Of a stretch of 64,000 bases of DNA, positions 34,344 through 45,388 are shown one piece after another (positions within the stretch are counted from its first letter, which is position 1; every line of letters begins with the position of its first letter). Below the pieces are notes generated by a model. The model had not been told where the DNA came from. It ran no database searches and saw only the letters and a list, made by a program, of their open reading frames with translations. The stretch is from Amorphophallus konjac (lineage: Eukaryota; Streptophyta; Magnoliopsida; Alismatales; Araceae): positions 324,949,829 through 325,013,828 of the forward strand of contig CM040125.1 of the NCBI GenBank assembly GCA_022559845.1, read 5' to 3'. Position numbers and translations under genes: made by a program.

Positions 34344-36045
34344 TGATGTGACACTAAGCGGGGAGGGGAATTCGAGCTAGAAGTGTTGAAAAGGCCACCG
34401 ATGCCGATGTTGTCCACTCTCTGCACTTCAGGATAGACAGTCGGTTCTCTTGACACTGCGGCCACTCCGAATTTTTTCTGAAGATGAAACCAGTGGGAAA
34501 CTCTTCGTAGCTGGACCGGGAAGACACCAGAATTTTTTTGATTTCTGTGGACGCTGATTCTGGTCGGGACAGACGGTTGAACAGAGTGGCAGGTCTATTG
34601 CACAGACTGTAACAGGTTCTCAACAGTGGGAAGACGAGGATGCTGCGACCGCTCCCGAGCTCGGAATCAGGCACCGCTGAAGTCGTTGGTTCCGTTGACA
34701 AGTCTTCTTTGCAACGAAACTGACGGGGCTGCCAGTTATCTTCGGAGATGGCCAGTAGAGCTTGAACACTGAAGGTGGTCGATGCCGACAGAGTGGAAGC
34801 AGAACTGCATGCCCGGTGGGATAAAATTGATAACTTCTGAATCCGGATGCCAAACAGAGCTCTGCTTCTTGGGGATGAAAGAAGACTCAGAGTAGATAAT
34901 TTTTGATGAAGAACTCCTGCTCAGATTCCTAGGAGGGTGGCCGCTGCAGATCTTCCACGCCGGCTCTAGTCTTCTGTCCGAGTAGTTTTGCGCAGTTGAG
35001 GGAGAATGGACCTTTTGATCAGCCCGGTACTCGGATGGAGACGAAATCATCTCGTTTGGAAAGCTATCTGGACGAACTTTCCAAAGATGTATGCCTTGCC
35101 ACCAGAAGATTCAGGGAAATGCTGGAGATGATGCAGCTTCTAGGACCAACTTTGCTGCCTGCGACCTGCAATGAAGTTGAAACCTTGTGGTGGCAAATGG
35201 TGGTGGAATGAGATGGAGGGAAGGGGAGGGCGACCTTGGCTGAGTTGGGGCTGGAGTTGGGCGACCTAGGGTGTGGGGGGAATGGGAGAGGGGAAGGAAT
35301 TTCAAATTTGGGCCTTGGGAGGAGTTATTTTAGCCTTGGGAAGGTGGTGGGATGCATGGGGAAGGAGAGTGGGGTAGTTGGGGGTTGGGAGGTGAGGAGA
35401 GGATTGGAGGAGAGCTCTTGCAGTTCGGGTGAGTTAATGGAAGGGTGTGGGAACTAGGGAAAGAGTTATTAGGGGAGGGGAAGAGAGAGAAAGTGGTTGG
35501 GAGGGGAGGAGAGAGAAAGGGGCGCACCCCTTAAAGAAAGAGAGAGATAATGAGAGAGAGAGAGGAGAATCCACCCCTTAGAGAGAGAGAGAGAAGTTAG
35601 AGGGAAAGAAAGAACCCAGGAGAATCCACTCCTAGAGAGAGAGAGAATATTGGAGAATCCACTCCAAAGAGAGAGAGAGAGATAGAAGGAGGGTAAGGGA
35701 CCTCATGTTGGAGGTAGTTTTCTAAATATTTTTGATTCACTTCATTTTTTAAAAGAGAGGTTACATGACACTTATATAGACTCCACTAAGAAGACCAAAA
35801 GACAACTCACCTAACACCTAACACCTACTCATCATAACTCTCTTAGGAGGACTAAAAGACACAAAATAAAAAAAGGACTCTTACATAATAGTTGGAGACA
35901 TAATTACTACAAAACATAAAACATGACCCATTAGGCCCATACATATGGCCCAATTAACATGAGACAACTAAAACATAAACATGAGACAACTAAAACATGA
36001 ATATCTATTTGATAATTTTGTTGAAGCCGCTTGCCGATCCCGTCA
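34344..36045 (-). repeat. Element M 5' LTR
   Basis: 1702 bases, closely matching the 3' LTR with scattered substitutions and length changes in GA repeats. TATA box on the minus strand at 35771-35778. The GGAGAATCCAC motif recurs near 35562, 35620 and 35652. Confidence 0.92.
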
Positions 36046-36050
36046 CGCCG

Positions 36051-36438
36051 GGCCGGTTGTACCTTTACCACACCGTGTCTAGGTTGCATAAGTGGGGAAG
36101 AGTTCACACCTACAGTTAACCAAGTCCCAAACATCTTTCCTATTAGGAACCTTGTTGGAGAGAATAGTTAAATTCAAATCATTAAGGTTCTAAAGAAAGA
36201 AATAAATAAAAATTAGTGCATCATTATAACTTGGTTGACTTTGAGTGCCTCTCATCCCTTTCTTTGTCTTCATAAGTTTGGAGTCATTTTTATCTAGTGT
36301 CTCATTTGTGCTTGTCTGTGTTGTTTGTTTTGTGTCAAGGTATTCCATTGCATGTGGAGTTGCTTCCAGTCCTTAGATTCACCCTCTAGGAGTAATTCCT
36401 TCTTCACTTCTTACTCTAATCCTCTCTTTGAGTCCACC
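36051..36438 (+). other. Element H leader resumed after element M
   Basis: Non-coding leader with a GGTTGTACC motif that element O also has after its hairpin, then an A/T-rich segment leading to the gag start. No open frame of note upstream of 36439. Confidence 0.5.
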
Positions 36439-37158
36439 ATGTCTTCTTATGATCTTTCCCGTTCTCCTGAGGAATCTCTTCCTCAAGGTCTCTTGGAGGA
36501 CCCACCTAGGGTCACCCAATTTCCATCCAAAGAAGGGATCGTCCCCCCACCGTCTGCTATCTCCATGGAGGGCGCCTAGCCCTCCCTCTCTTCCAATAAT
36601 CCTACCGGCCAGATCTTGCAGATGATGGCCCAATTAGGGCCGGCCCAACTTCAGGCCCTCTACCAGACCTTGCAAGGGTCTAATGCCCCACCTCCCATGA
36701 TTACACAAGGTCTATCCAATGTATCTCTCTCTGGACCCGGGGTTCCACCCACTCCAATTGACCTCACCCCGGTCCAGCCCAGGATCCTTCGGTTCTCCAG
36801 TCTAGAGGCGGGCCAATCCACTGGATCGGCCCACCATGTTCTTTATAAAGGGAAGACCGTCCTTCCTTCATTTACCCAGACCGAGTCCTATAGGCCCATC
36901 CCTTCAGTGCCTCGGGTTCTTGTCGGCCCATCCGACTTTTCTCACCGTCAGCAAGGGGCAGCCCCAGTCCATGCCAATCGGGTCATCCTTTGGCCCAATA
37001 TCCTTCTTATGGGCCTCCCGCTCCTTCAGTCTACCCTTCAGCTCCCCGCTTTGAGCCCACTCCTCTTGATTTGCCTGTGGAGAGGGGGACTTTTGTAGCC
37101 CATCTAAGAGCAGCCAAACTAGGTCTATCAGGACCAAACGAGGCTCAGCTCATCCAAG
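36439..37158 (+). pseudogene. Element H gag N-terminal fragment
   Basis: From ATG 36439 the frame gives a Ser/Pro-rich N-terminus, a stop at 36577-36579, then MAQLGPAQLQALYQTLQG. That segment corresponds in position and pattern to the LSPEQLLAFQAILKG segment of the element O gag. A long Pro/Gln-rich region follows. Between about 36960 and 36990 the reading shifts frame and continues as QYPSYGPPAPS to LDLPVERG. The capsid domain, zinc knuckle and all enzymes are missing, because element T begins at 37159. Only the disordered N-terminal part of Gag remains. Confidence 0.65.
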
Positions 37159-37857
37159 TGATAGCCCCATAGAGCCCACTTAGGCTAAAAAGTCCAATAA
37201 GATCACTCGGGATCTCATCCTTCCTCGGTGGCCCTTAGGCTCGGAAGGCCTGAGCGACGGTCAGAACGGAGGAAGACCTATGCTCGAGTTATCCCCTCAT
37301 CGGGATAGAGGGAAGCACTCAGCACCCACTCCGACCTATCTTCATCCGAGCTATGCCTATCGCCCGGACAGGGTTGGCACCTTTTATGCTCGAACCGACC
37401 GACGACTGCTTATCCATGCTGCTGTTGAGAGCCCTTTATGAGCAGGAGTTTATGAGGATAAGAGACCCATGATCCCTCAAGGCTATGAAGATCCCACGAT
37501 GCGGACGTAATGATCCCACGATGAGGATGTAACTCCTGCCTGAAACTCCTCAGCTTACGGGACTCATAAGGTGAGCACACTATATAAACTAGGGACTCCC
37601 TCCAGTGAAAGGTAAAGGTAATACATGCCTAAAATCCCCTAAGCAGGAACCACTTCACCACCTTGGTGTAGGGGGATCTCGTGCACCTCTTTCTACCTCC
37701 CTCCCTATCTTCCACCATTGCTCTACTGACTTAGGCATCGGAGGGTTTTCCCCAAGGAACCTCCCCTGAGCCCCCTGATCCGTTTCCCTTTCTCTACAAT
37801 TCACTATTCGGTGATCATTCTCCCAGCTCAATAGCCGCGTGAGATCATGCCCCTTCA
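37159..37857 (+). repeat. Element T 5' LTR
   Basis: About 699 bases from TGATAGCCCC to CCCTTCA. The right limit is set by the primer site. The left limit is inferred from where the H gag frame ends. A TATA box lies at 37581-37588 (TATATAAA). A direct repeat GATCCCACGATG occurs near 37490 and 37511. No second LTR is available for comparison. Confidence 0.55.
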
Positions 37858-37859
37858 TC

Positions 37860-37875
37860 TGGCACCGTATGTGGG
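37860..37875 (+). other. Primer binding site of element T
   Basis: TGGCACCGTATGTGGG closely resembles the TGGCGCCGTCTGTGGG site typical of many plant Tat elements, with two substitutions. It lies two bases after the proposed LTR end. Confidence 0.7.
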
Positions 37876-37894
37876 AAACGACCGAAGAGCCAGT

Positions 37895-40058
37895 ATGGTG
37901 CGAAGAAGTTCAGGGAGGAAGTCCGCCGGCGACAGGGGAAAGACCATGGTGGCGGTGGGAGAAGGCCCTTCTCAAGCCTCACAAAATCCCCCCTTCAATT
38001 CCAGCACTCCCACCGACGGACCACCCCCTCCCCCCGTGGCAGGGCTACCGCCCCCTCCCCCCGCGGCGATAGGGCTGCCGCTTAACGGCGGCGCTGATGC
38101 CTTCCAAGCCCTCAACGCAAAACTGGACGTCCTCTTGGAACTCATGAGGACCCAGGCGGCCAGGGATGGAAGGTCACACGCCCCTCCGGAGAGCCCTCCC
38201 CACTAGAACGTGTCCCAACACACCGCCGGAGGCCGCTTCACCCTCCGGGGCCGGCATATCATCCGTAACAGGTCAAGAGGACCTTCACAAGCCCCCCCTC
38301 CGGAGCAGGAAGCCTCATCCACGCCAAAGAAGGGAAAACCTGGGGCACGCCGTCTGAACCCAGAGACCGAAGTCCCTAGGGAAAGCCAATACAGCCCCCC
38401 CAGTGCGATGGCGCAGCGGCAGCCGGAGCTATCCCTCCGACTGTGAGAATTCGAGGGGCGTTTCAAAGAGCAGGAGCGCGCCCTACGCGCCCTGCAGAAA
38501 GACTCCTCTACGGAGGACGAAGAGAAATCCCCATTCTCCGACTATATCTTGAAGGCAGAGGTATCTCCTAGAACCTCCATCCCGAACTTCAAGCTCTATG
38601 ACCGCTAGGGCGACCCGGCCGATCACTTCGACAGCTTCGACGCCCTAATGACCCTTCATGGAGCGTCCGACGCCATCAAATGCCGAGCCTTTGTGACCAC
38701 CTTGGTCCAAGGCACCCAAGCATGGTTTCGGGCCCTTGCCCCTGGATCCATCCGGGACTTCAAGCAATTCAGGCGAGTATTCAAGGAGAGTTTTGTCGGT
38801 AGCGGTCCCCCAAGGTCAGTAGCGGGGCTTTTGGCCCTCAAAGAGGCGCAAGGGGAGAAACTTCGGGCTTACATTACCCGATTCAAATCGGAAGCCCTGA
38901 GGATCCCCCGCCTGGACGTCGCCTCGGCCATAACAGCGCTGACCGGGGGCACCCTTGATGAGAACCTCCGCCGCGAGCTTGTCCTCCACCCTCCCTCGAC
39001 CCTTGCTACGCTAGTGACTCTGGCATTGCACCATGCCGAGTGCGAAGAAGTGCTCAGCGCATGCCAAGATGCCACCGGCTTGAGTCGGGAGGGGGACAAG
39101 AAGCGGGCACCCGAGCCAAACTAGGGTCCGGGGAAAAGGCAGAACCAAGACGGGGAACGCAAGGAACCGTCACGGAAGTACGAGCGGTACACCCCCTTAA
39201 CCACTCTGGTTTACAAGATCTACGAGCACATCAAAGGCTCGGGCCTCCTCCGCCAACCCGAACCAATGAGGTCGAAGAACCACAATCGCAGCAAGCATTG
39301 CATGTTCCACAGCGACCACGGACATCACACTGGCGACTGCCATCAGCTCCAGGATGAGATCGAGCGTCTCATTCGTAAGGGGCACCTCTCCCGGTTCGTC
39401 GCCGGGCACAACGAAGACCGATGCGCCCAAGAGGAAATCGATAACGCCCCCTGAGGGGTCCACATCAACGTCATCACCGGAGGAGCTACATCAGGAGGAG
39501 ACAGCGGCCGAGGAAGGAAGCGTCATGCTGAGCGGGCGAGCCAAGCCATCGAGCCTCCCAAGGCCCCGCCGAGTGAGCCCCGGGTCATAGTCTTCTCCGA
39601 CCAAGACCTGGAAGGGCTAAGCACCCCGCATGACGACGCCCTAGTCATATCGGCCACAATAAACCATTGTAACGTAGACAGGATTCTAGTTGACAATGGA
39701 AGTGCCCCTGATGTATTATCCTATGAATGTTTCCTTAAGATGGGGGAGGATCCGTCTAGACTCCGCCCGATCCGAACCCCTCTTTGCGGGTTCAATGGCC
39801 AGGCCACTTATCCCGAGGGAGCCCTAAGCCTACCGGTTACTCTCGGCACCCCACCCAAAACTGTTACGGTCATGGTGGACTTCATAGTGATCAAAGGTAT
39901 GATAGCATACAACACAATCTTCGGCCGGGGAATCCTCAACCGAACGAAAACGGTGCCTTCTACCTATCACCAAAAGATGAAGTTCCCCACCAAAAATGGG
40001 TTGGGGGAAGTCCGAGGTAACTAGGCCATGGCCAGAAGGTGCTACAATATCTCGGTTG
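37895..40058 (+). pseudogene. Element T gag-protease
   Basis: One frame runs the whole length but is broken by stops at 38204, 38444, 38606, 39122, 39452 and 40022. Domains in order: a Pro-rich N-terminus; a retrotransposon gag domain (about 38610-39050: ADHFDSFDALMTLHG, WFRALAPGSI, FKQFRRVFKESFVG); a zinc knuckle (CMFHSDHGHHTGDC, about 39300-39340) followed by EIERLIRKGHL; and an aspartic protease with the Tat-type active site LVDNGSA (about 39690-39710) and TIFGRGIL. The protease region is open from 39455 to 40022. Gag would form the particle and the protease would cut the polyprotein, but the stops prevent a full product. The frame continues beyond element C into pol. Confidence 0.88.
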
Positions 40059-40321
40059 TGTTGTGCGCCTGTGATCATTTGAGTCTTCCTGTGGTTTAGG
40101 TCATTCGACATCGTCTTGTGGTCATTTGAGTTATTGGATATTCCTGGTTTTGATAATAGCTAAACACAATAAGTCATTATTGTTTTAACTCTCATATGAC
40201 TGACATGCGTGATATTTTGTTCATAACAGATATGCCAATGAATTGCCAAGGAATGAAGTGGAGATGGCAAATGTGAAAGCTCAATGTTGCGCCCTCGCAC
40301 GCAGATCGACCTGCGCGGTCA
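40059..40321 (+). repeat. Element C 5' LTR remnant
   Basis: It matches the first part of the 3' LTR (TGTGATCATTTGAGTCTTCC and onward) up to GCGCGGTCA, then changes to integrase coding sequence. A TCA shared by both parent sequences sits at the junction, consistent with a short-homology deletion. Confidence 0.9.
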
Positions 40322-42865
40322 TATGGACTTATTTGGTCCAACCAGAACTGCTAGCTTAAGTGGTAGAAAATATGGATATGTCTTGGTAGATGATTACTCT
40401 AGATTCACATGGGTTTTCTTTCTCACACATAAAAATGATGCTTTTGATGAGTTTCAAGCACTCTATATGAAGATAAAGCAAGACGGTGAGTTTAAGATTT
40501 CTAATATTCAATCTGATCATGGTGGTGAATTTGAAGATGCTGACTTCTATAATCTTTGCAGGGCTGAAGGCATTTCACACCAGTTTTCTTCACCAACAAC
40601 CCCGGAGTAAAATGGTGTAGTTGAAAGAAGGAATCGAACACTCATAGAAATGGCAAGAACTATGCTTGCCGAACGGCAACTCCCAAGAAAATTTTGGGCT
40701 GAGGCGGTAAACTCGACATGTTATATTATCAACCGCTCTATGGTAAGGCCACACACCAAAAAGACTCCTTATGAGTTGCTGAAAGGTAAAAAACCCTCTC
40801 TCTCACATATGAAAGTGTTTGGGTCAAAATGCTTCATCCACAACAATGACAAAAGAGACTTAGATAAATTCGAGCCCAAGAGCGTGAAGGTATATTCCTT
40901 GGATATTCTGATAGATCTAGGGCTTATAGAATTTATAACATTAAGAGTCAAACTGTGGAAGAATCACCCCATGTTTCCTTTCATGAATATCATGATGATT
41001 CTAACAATGATAACTCTTACAGGAAAAATGATGAAGATGGGGAATTCCTAAGCATGAAGGACAAGAGTGATTCTCCACAAAAAGAAACAAAAGAAGATGG
41101 TGACCGAGTTGAATCAAGCAATGCAAGGAATGAAGCTCCAAGAGAAGGTAATAATTCTACAAACATTAGAATTCTTAAGGATCATCTTTTAGAAAATGTC
41201 ATTGGTAGCTTGAATGACCCACCTAGAACAAGGTCACATTTTAAAATTGTGGAAGAATTAGATCAACTTGCTCTTGTCTCTCAGTTTGAACCCAAAAATA
41301 TTGATGAAGCATTAAAGGATGAAAACCGAATAAATTCAATGCAAGACGAGTTAAACCAGTTTGAGAGAAACAAAGTTTGGCATCTTGTTCCTACACCTTC
41401 ATCTAAATCTATCATAGGCACTAAATGGGTTTTTAGGAACAAACTAAGTGAGGATGGTAAGATAATAAGAAACAAGGTTAGATTGATGGCTCAAGGATAT
41501 AATCAAGAGTTTGGGGTAGACTTTGATGAATCTTATGCCCCAGTTACTAGACTCGAAACCATTAGAATTTTACTTGCCTTTGCATGCTCCCTTAGAATAA
41601 AGCTGTACCAAATGGATGTGAAAAGTGCTGTCTTGAATGGCTTGATCAAAGAAGAAGTCTATGTTGAGCAGCCCCCTGGCTTTAAAAATTCTAACCATGC
41701 AGATTTTGTATACAAGCTAGACAGGACACTTTATGGACTTAAGCAAGCACCAAGAGCTTGATATGAGAGACTAAGCTCGTTCCTCATTGAAAAAGGGTAC
41801 ACACGAGGTAAGGTAGATCAAACACTTTTCACCAAGAAGCAAGGTAAGAACATCTTGATTGTTCAAATTTATGTTGATGATATTATGTTTGGTTCTACTA
41901 AATCTGAAATGTGTGAGGAATTTGCTAACCTCATGACTAGCTAATTTGAGATGAGCCTAATGGGAGAACTCCAATTCTTTCTCGATTTGCAGGTCAACCA
42001 AGGACAAGATGGTTACTTCATAAGTCAAGCCAAATACATGAAGGAGCTGCTGAAAAGATTTGACATGACGAACAGCAAAATCATTGCAACTCCAATGAAC
42101 ACCACAACATCACTGGATTCCGATGAAAATGGTAAATTAGTGGATGCAAAGATCTATAGAGGTATGATCGGCTCTTTGCTTTACTTGACTGCATCCCGAC
42201 CAGATATCCAGTTTAGTGTATGCCTTTGTGCTAGATTTCAAGCTAGTCCTAGAGAATCTCACTTGACTGCCGTCAAACGTATCCTTAGATATCTTGCCGG
42301 CACTCAAGATTTGGGATTGTGGTATCCATCATCATGTGACTTATCTCTTATATCTTATTCTGATACGGACTACGCTGGATGCAAGCTGGATCGTAAGAGT
42401 ACTAGTGCCTATTGCCAATTTCCAGGCGGGTGTTTAGTTTCTTGGGCCTCCAAGAAACAACACTCGGTTGCTCTCTCAACCGCAGAGGCAGAATATGTTG
42501 CTGCGGGGAGCTGTAGCACCCAAGTGTTGTTGATTAAACACCAACTCCAAGACTACCTAGTGGATTTTGGTTGTGTCCCGATTCTGTGTGATAACACTAG
42601 TGCTATCAACCTTGCAAAAAATCCAGTCCAGCACTATAGGACTAAGCATATTGAGATTAGGCATCACTTCATTAGAGATGAGGTCGTTAAGAAAAATTTT
42701 GAACTGTATTTTGTTGATACTCTAAATCAAATTACTGATATTTTTACTAAGCCCTTGTGTAATGACAGGTTTTCAACACTCAGAAGGGAGCTTGGTCTTT
42801 GCCGACCTCAGTCCAATAAAAATTCAAATGATGACTTTGTTCAATTTAGTTGTGTGTTTTTGTAG
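40322..42865 (+). pseudogene. Copia pol: integrase core, reverse transcriptase, RNase H
   Basis: The integrase core begins at HMDLFGPTRT, with D in VLVDDYSRFTW, SDHGGEF and a damaged NGVVERRNR segment. Reverse transcriptase follows (WVFRNKL, DFDESYAPVTRLE, QMDVKSAVLNG, active site YVDD near 41870). RNase H has DTDYAGCK, STAEAEYVAA and DNTSAI, and the frame ends at 42865. Defects are a stop at 40608 where the family has Gln before NGVVER, a frame change near 40885, a stop at 41759 in place of Trp (APRA-YERL) and a stop at 41942 in place of Gln. The segment from FLDLQV to RNase H is otherwise well kept. No env-like frame follows. It cannot make an active enzyme. Confidence 0.93.
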
Positions 42866-44724
42866 ATTGGTGTCCATGCATTGTTTATATGTAAATATGT
42901 CATTTTACATATGATGTAGCATTGCATGTAGTCATGATGCATAATAAAAGTGAATTCATGTTCATAATGTATTGCATGATTTGTGTAGCATCCTTCTTGC
43001 ATGGACATGGTATATTAAATGTTGATGTATGGAAAGGCAGGTTATGCTTGCCTAGATGCACTCAATATGTGTGAGGTTTCACTTTCGCCAAGTACCATGC
43101 GTCACTATCGCATATAGGCCATATAGTAAGGGGGAGTTGTCTCTTTGCAGCATTCATGCATATGTTTCATCTTCATTCTGTTGCATTTAATAAGTGTACA
43201 ACCATGTGTTGGGTCATGCATTTCATGTCTGCCAAATTCATGTTTGATCAGGTCAACCTCTGCATGGTTCTAGTCAACCTCTCCTTGACAATCGTCATTC
43301 CACTTGATTACAAATATAACTCCTTGAGTGCATTCACTGCATATCCTTAGGGGGAGTCCTGCTGCTATTCTTACTCTCTTGCAATCTAAACTTCATGGCT
43401 TATAGTCTGAATATGAGATCATGAGACCGACAGAACTACGACGTAAGAGCTTTCTATTATATGCCCTGATGATTGTACATCCAATGAAAATGGTTCAGAT
43501 TTAATGATTTCCTTGAAGTTCAAAAATATTTATTCTGAAATCATTTATGTTCTGTGGTTTTAATAGACCTTAACTACAGATTGCATATTGTGCTTTGCAT
43601 GACTATCCTGAAATCTGAAAATCCAAATGTCATGATAATTTTGGTGATACTCTAGAGCTTAGTATTGTTTCTAAACATCTTGATGAGCTGGAATTCTTGG
43701 AAATCAATTTGACAGAGCAATGATATTTTTGCACAGAGAAATATGTCCTGTCATCAAATCAAGTGACGAATGATATGTCAAGATGTGCCCATGTTATCTC
43801 TATCTTAATTATATTTGGACTCTTGGCAGAGCACTTGCATAATTGCTGAGAAATATATCTTCTCATCACAGAAATGAGATTAGATATGTCATGACGTGAC
43901 TTTGTTATCTATGTTCATTCTGTAGCATAACCGTCAGTCTTGCCAAATATCTAGGGATACTAGCGTCTAAACAACGTGTATTCTTACTATACTTGATTGC
44001 TCGTAAAATATGAGTCATGTGCCGTCAAATTCAAAAGATATTGAAAATCAAATTTGTTGAACTCATCAAATTCCATGCTTTAATCATGATTGTTTATCCT
44101 CAATACTAGTTTTTGTGTTATTCCCTTTGTAGTTATTGAATATGTATATATAAGACAAGGGAAGGTTAAACACTGCCATGATATGCACTTTTAGTTCATT
44201 TCTATTACAACATGGATGTAGATGCTTTCTAACCTCTGTTGATGATCTCGGATTTCATTAGCTTTGAACCATATATGTTGCTCGCGGCATGTTTCAGGTT
44301 TGCATATAATGGCTTGCTCTCCACTCTCATTCACCTCTGGTCTCTCAGACATTAGTCACCTTCTATATCTTATCGCTCCTTTTTGCTGCTGTCAAAGGGG
44401 GAGAAAATGTCTTGTTGTGAGTCCTTTAATACCTTTCTCAAGCTTTTATGTGGCCTTTGTGAGTTGTCAAAGGGGGAGAGTGAATTGTGGACGGGAGAGT
44501 CCATAGGGGAGAGAACCTTGTGAGCTTTGAGTCTGCATATGTGATAGGGGTTTGTGCATAGCATTCACATGCTTTGATCATCCATGCATACATATCCACA
44601 TTCACATGCTTTCACTATCATGGATCTTGAGCTGCACATGTCGCATATGTCATAAAATTTGCCATTTTGCATATTCCTGCCACATAATGACTCACAGTGT
44701 TGCCATCATCATTAAGGGGGAGAA
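42866..44724 (+). other. Element C post-pol non-coding region with repeated polypurine tracts
   Basis: No coherent frame. AAGGGGGAG-type tracts occur at 43128-43136, 43349-43356, 44394-44407, 44469-44480 and 44714-44724. The last abuts the 3' LTR and is the functional tract. The rest is A/T-rich with repeated GATATGTCA/GACATG-like words. Confidence 0.8.
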
Positions 44725-45088
44725 TGTTGTGCCCCTGTGATCATTTGAGTCTTCCTGCGGTTTGGGTCATTCAACATCATCTTGTGGTCATTTGAGTTAT
44801 TGGATATTCTTGGTTTTGATAATAACTAAACACTATAAGTTATTATTATTTTAACTCTTATATGACTGACATGCGTGATGTTTTGTTCATAACAGATATG
44901 CCAATGAATTACCAAGGAATGAAGTGGAGATGGCAAATGTGAAAGCTCAATGTTGCGCCCTCGCACGCGGATCGACATGCGCGATCAGGTCGCGGGGATC
45001 GACCCTCGAACGGGCTGCTAAAGGAGTCAAGCGATGGAGCTAAAGCAGTTAACGGACCGACCCGGGAAAGCCCGGGGTCTGCCCAGCT

Positions 45089-45242
45089 GGCGGTCGACCG
45101 CCCCAGCCAGCAACCCCAAATTGCAACTCTTTCAGTAGCGGTCGACCGCCAGCCCAGTAGCGGTCGACCAGAATTTTCAGGAACCGCCCGTTTGCAGGTT
45201 TCTCAGTAGCGGTCGAGCGCCAGAAGCTGCAGGTCGACCGCC
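45089..45242. repeat. Palindromic GCGGTCGACCGC cluster upstream of the LTR TATA box
   Basis: Perfect palindromes at 45089-45102 (14 bases) and 45138-45149, with degenerate copies at 45160-45169, 45209-45220 and 45232-45242, all containing GGTCGA. They lie 140-290 bases before the TATA box. Confidence 0.8.
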
Positions 45243-45380
45243 AGCCCCGAGCCTTCAATGTTGACTTTGTTTTCCACTTCGAGAAGAGCCCCTTTCCTTG
45301 TATTTGTTTAACCCCAAAGTCACCCAATCTTCCATAGATTGTGGATCTGGTATGGGGGATGTCTAAGGACCATTCAAAGG

Positions 45381-45388
45381 TTATAAAA
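45381..45388 (+). promoter_or_regulatory. TATA box of the element C 3' LTR
   Basis: TTATAAAA lies downstream of the palindrome cluster, with an ACACGTGC G-box just after it. The matching part of the 5' LTR has been deleted. Confidence 0.65.

Larger units (their letters stand above)
32517..36045 (-). mobile_element. Element M: two 1.7 kb LTRs with a 108-base internal region
   Basis: On the minus strand each LTR runs from TGACGGGATCGG to GTGTCACATCA. The LTRs (34344-36045 as 5', 32517-34235 as 3') flank only 34236-34343. Target duplications CGCCG at 32512-32516 and 36046-36050 match exactly, so the structure moved or was inserted as one unit. The 108 bases hold a primer-site-like sequence and a polypurine tract and no gene. 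It is far smaller inside than LARD elements and far larger in LTR than classical TRIMs. It lies in the leader of element H. Confidence 0.92.
27852..37158 (+). mobile_element. Element H: truncated Tat/Ogre-like Ty3 element
   Basis: It contains a 5' LTR (27852-31960, interrupted by S2), a primer site at 31973 identical for its first 13 bases to that of element O, a non-coding leader interrupted by element M, and a gag N-terminus (36439-37158). The rest of gag and all of pol are missing, because the sequence passes into the LTR of element T at 37159. Leader motifs shared with O (a GGGAC/GTCCC hairpin and a GGTTGTACC block) and similar gag N-terminal architecture place it in the same lineage as O. 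No 3' LTR is in the window. Confidence 0.7.

Noticed and set aside
36325..36438. An earlier start for the H gag
   Set aside because: The extra residues look non-coding; ATG 36439 with a Ser/Pro-rich start fits better.
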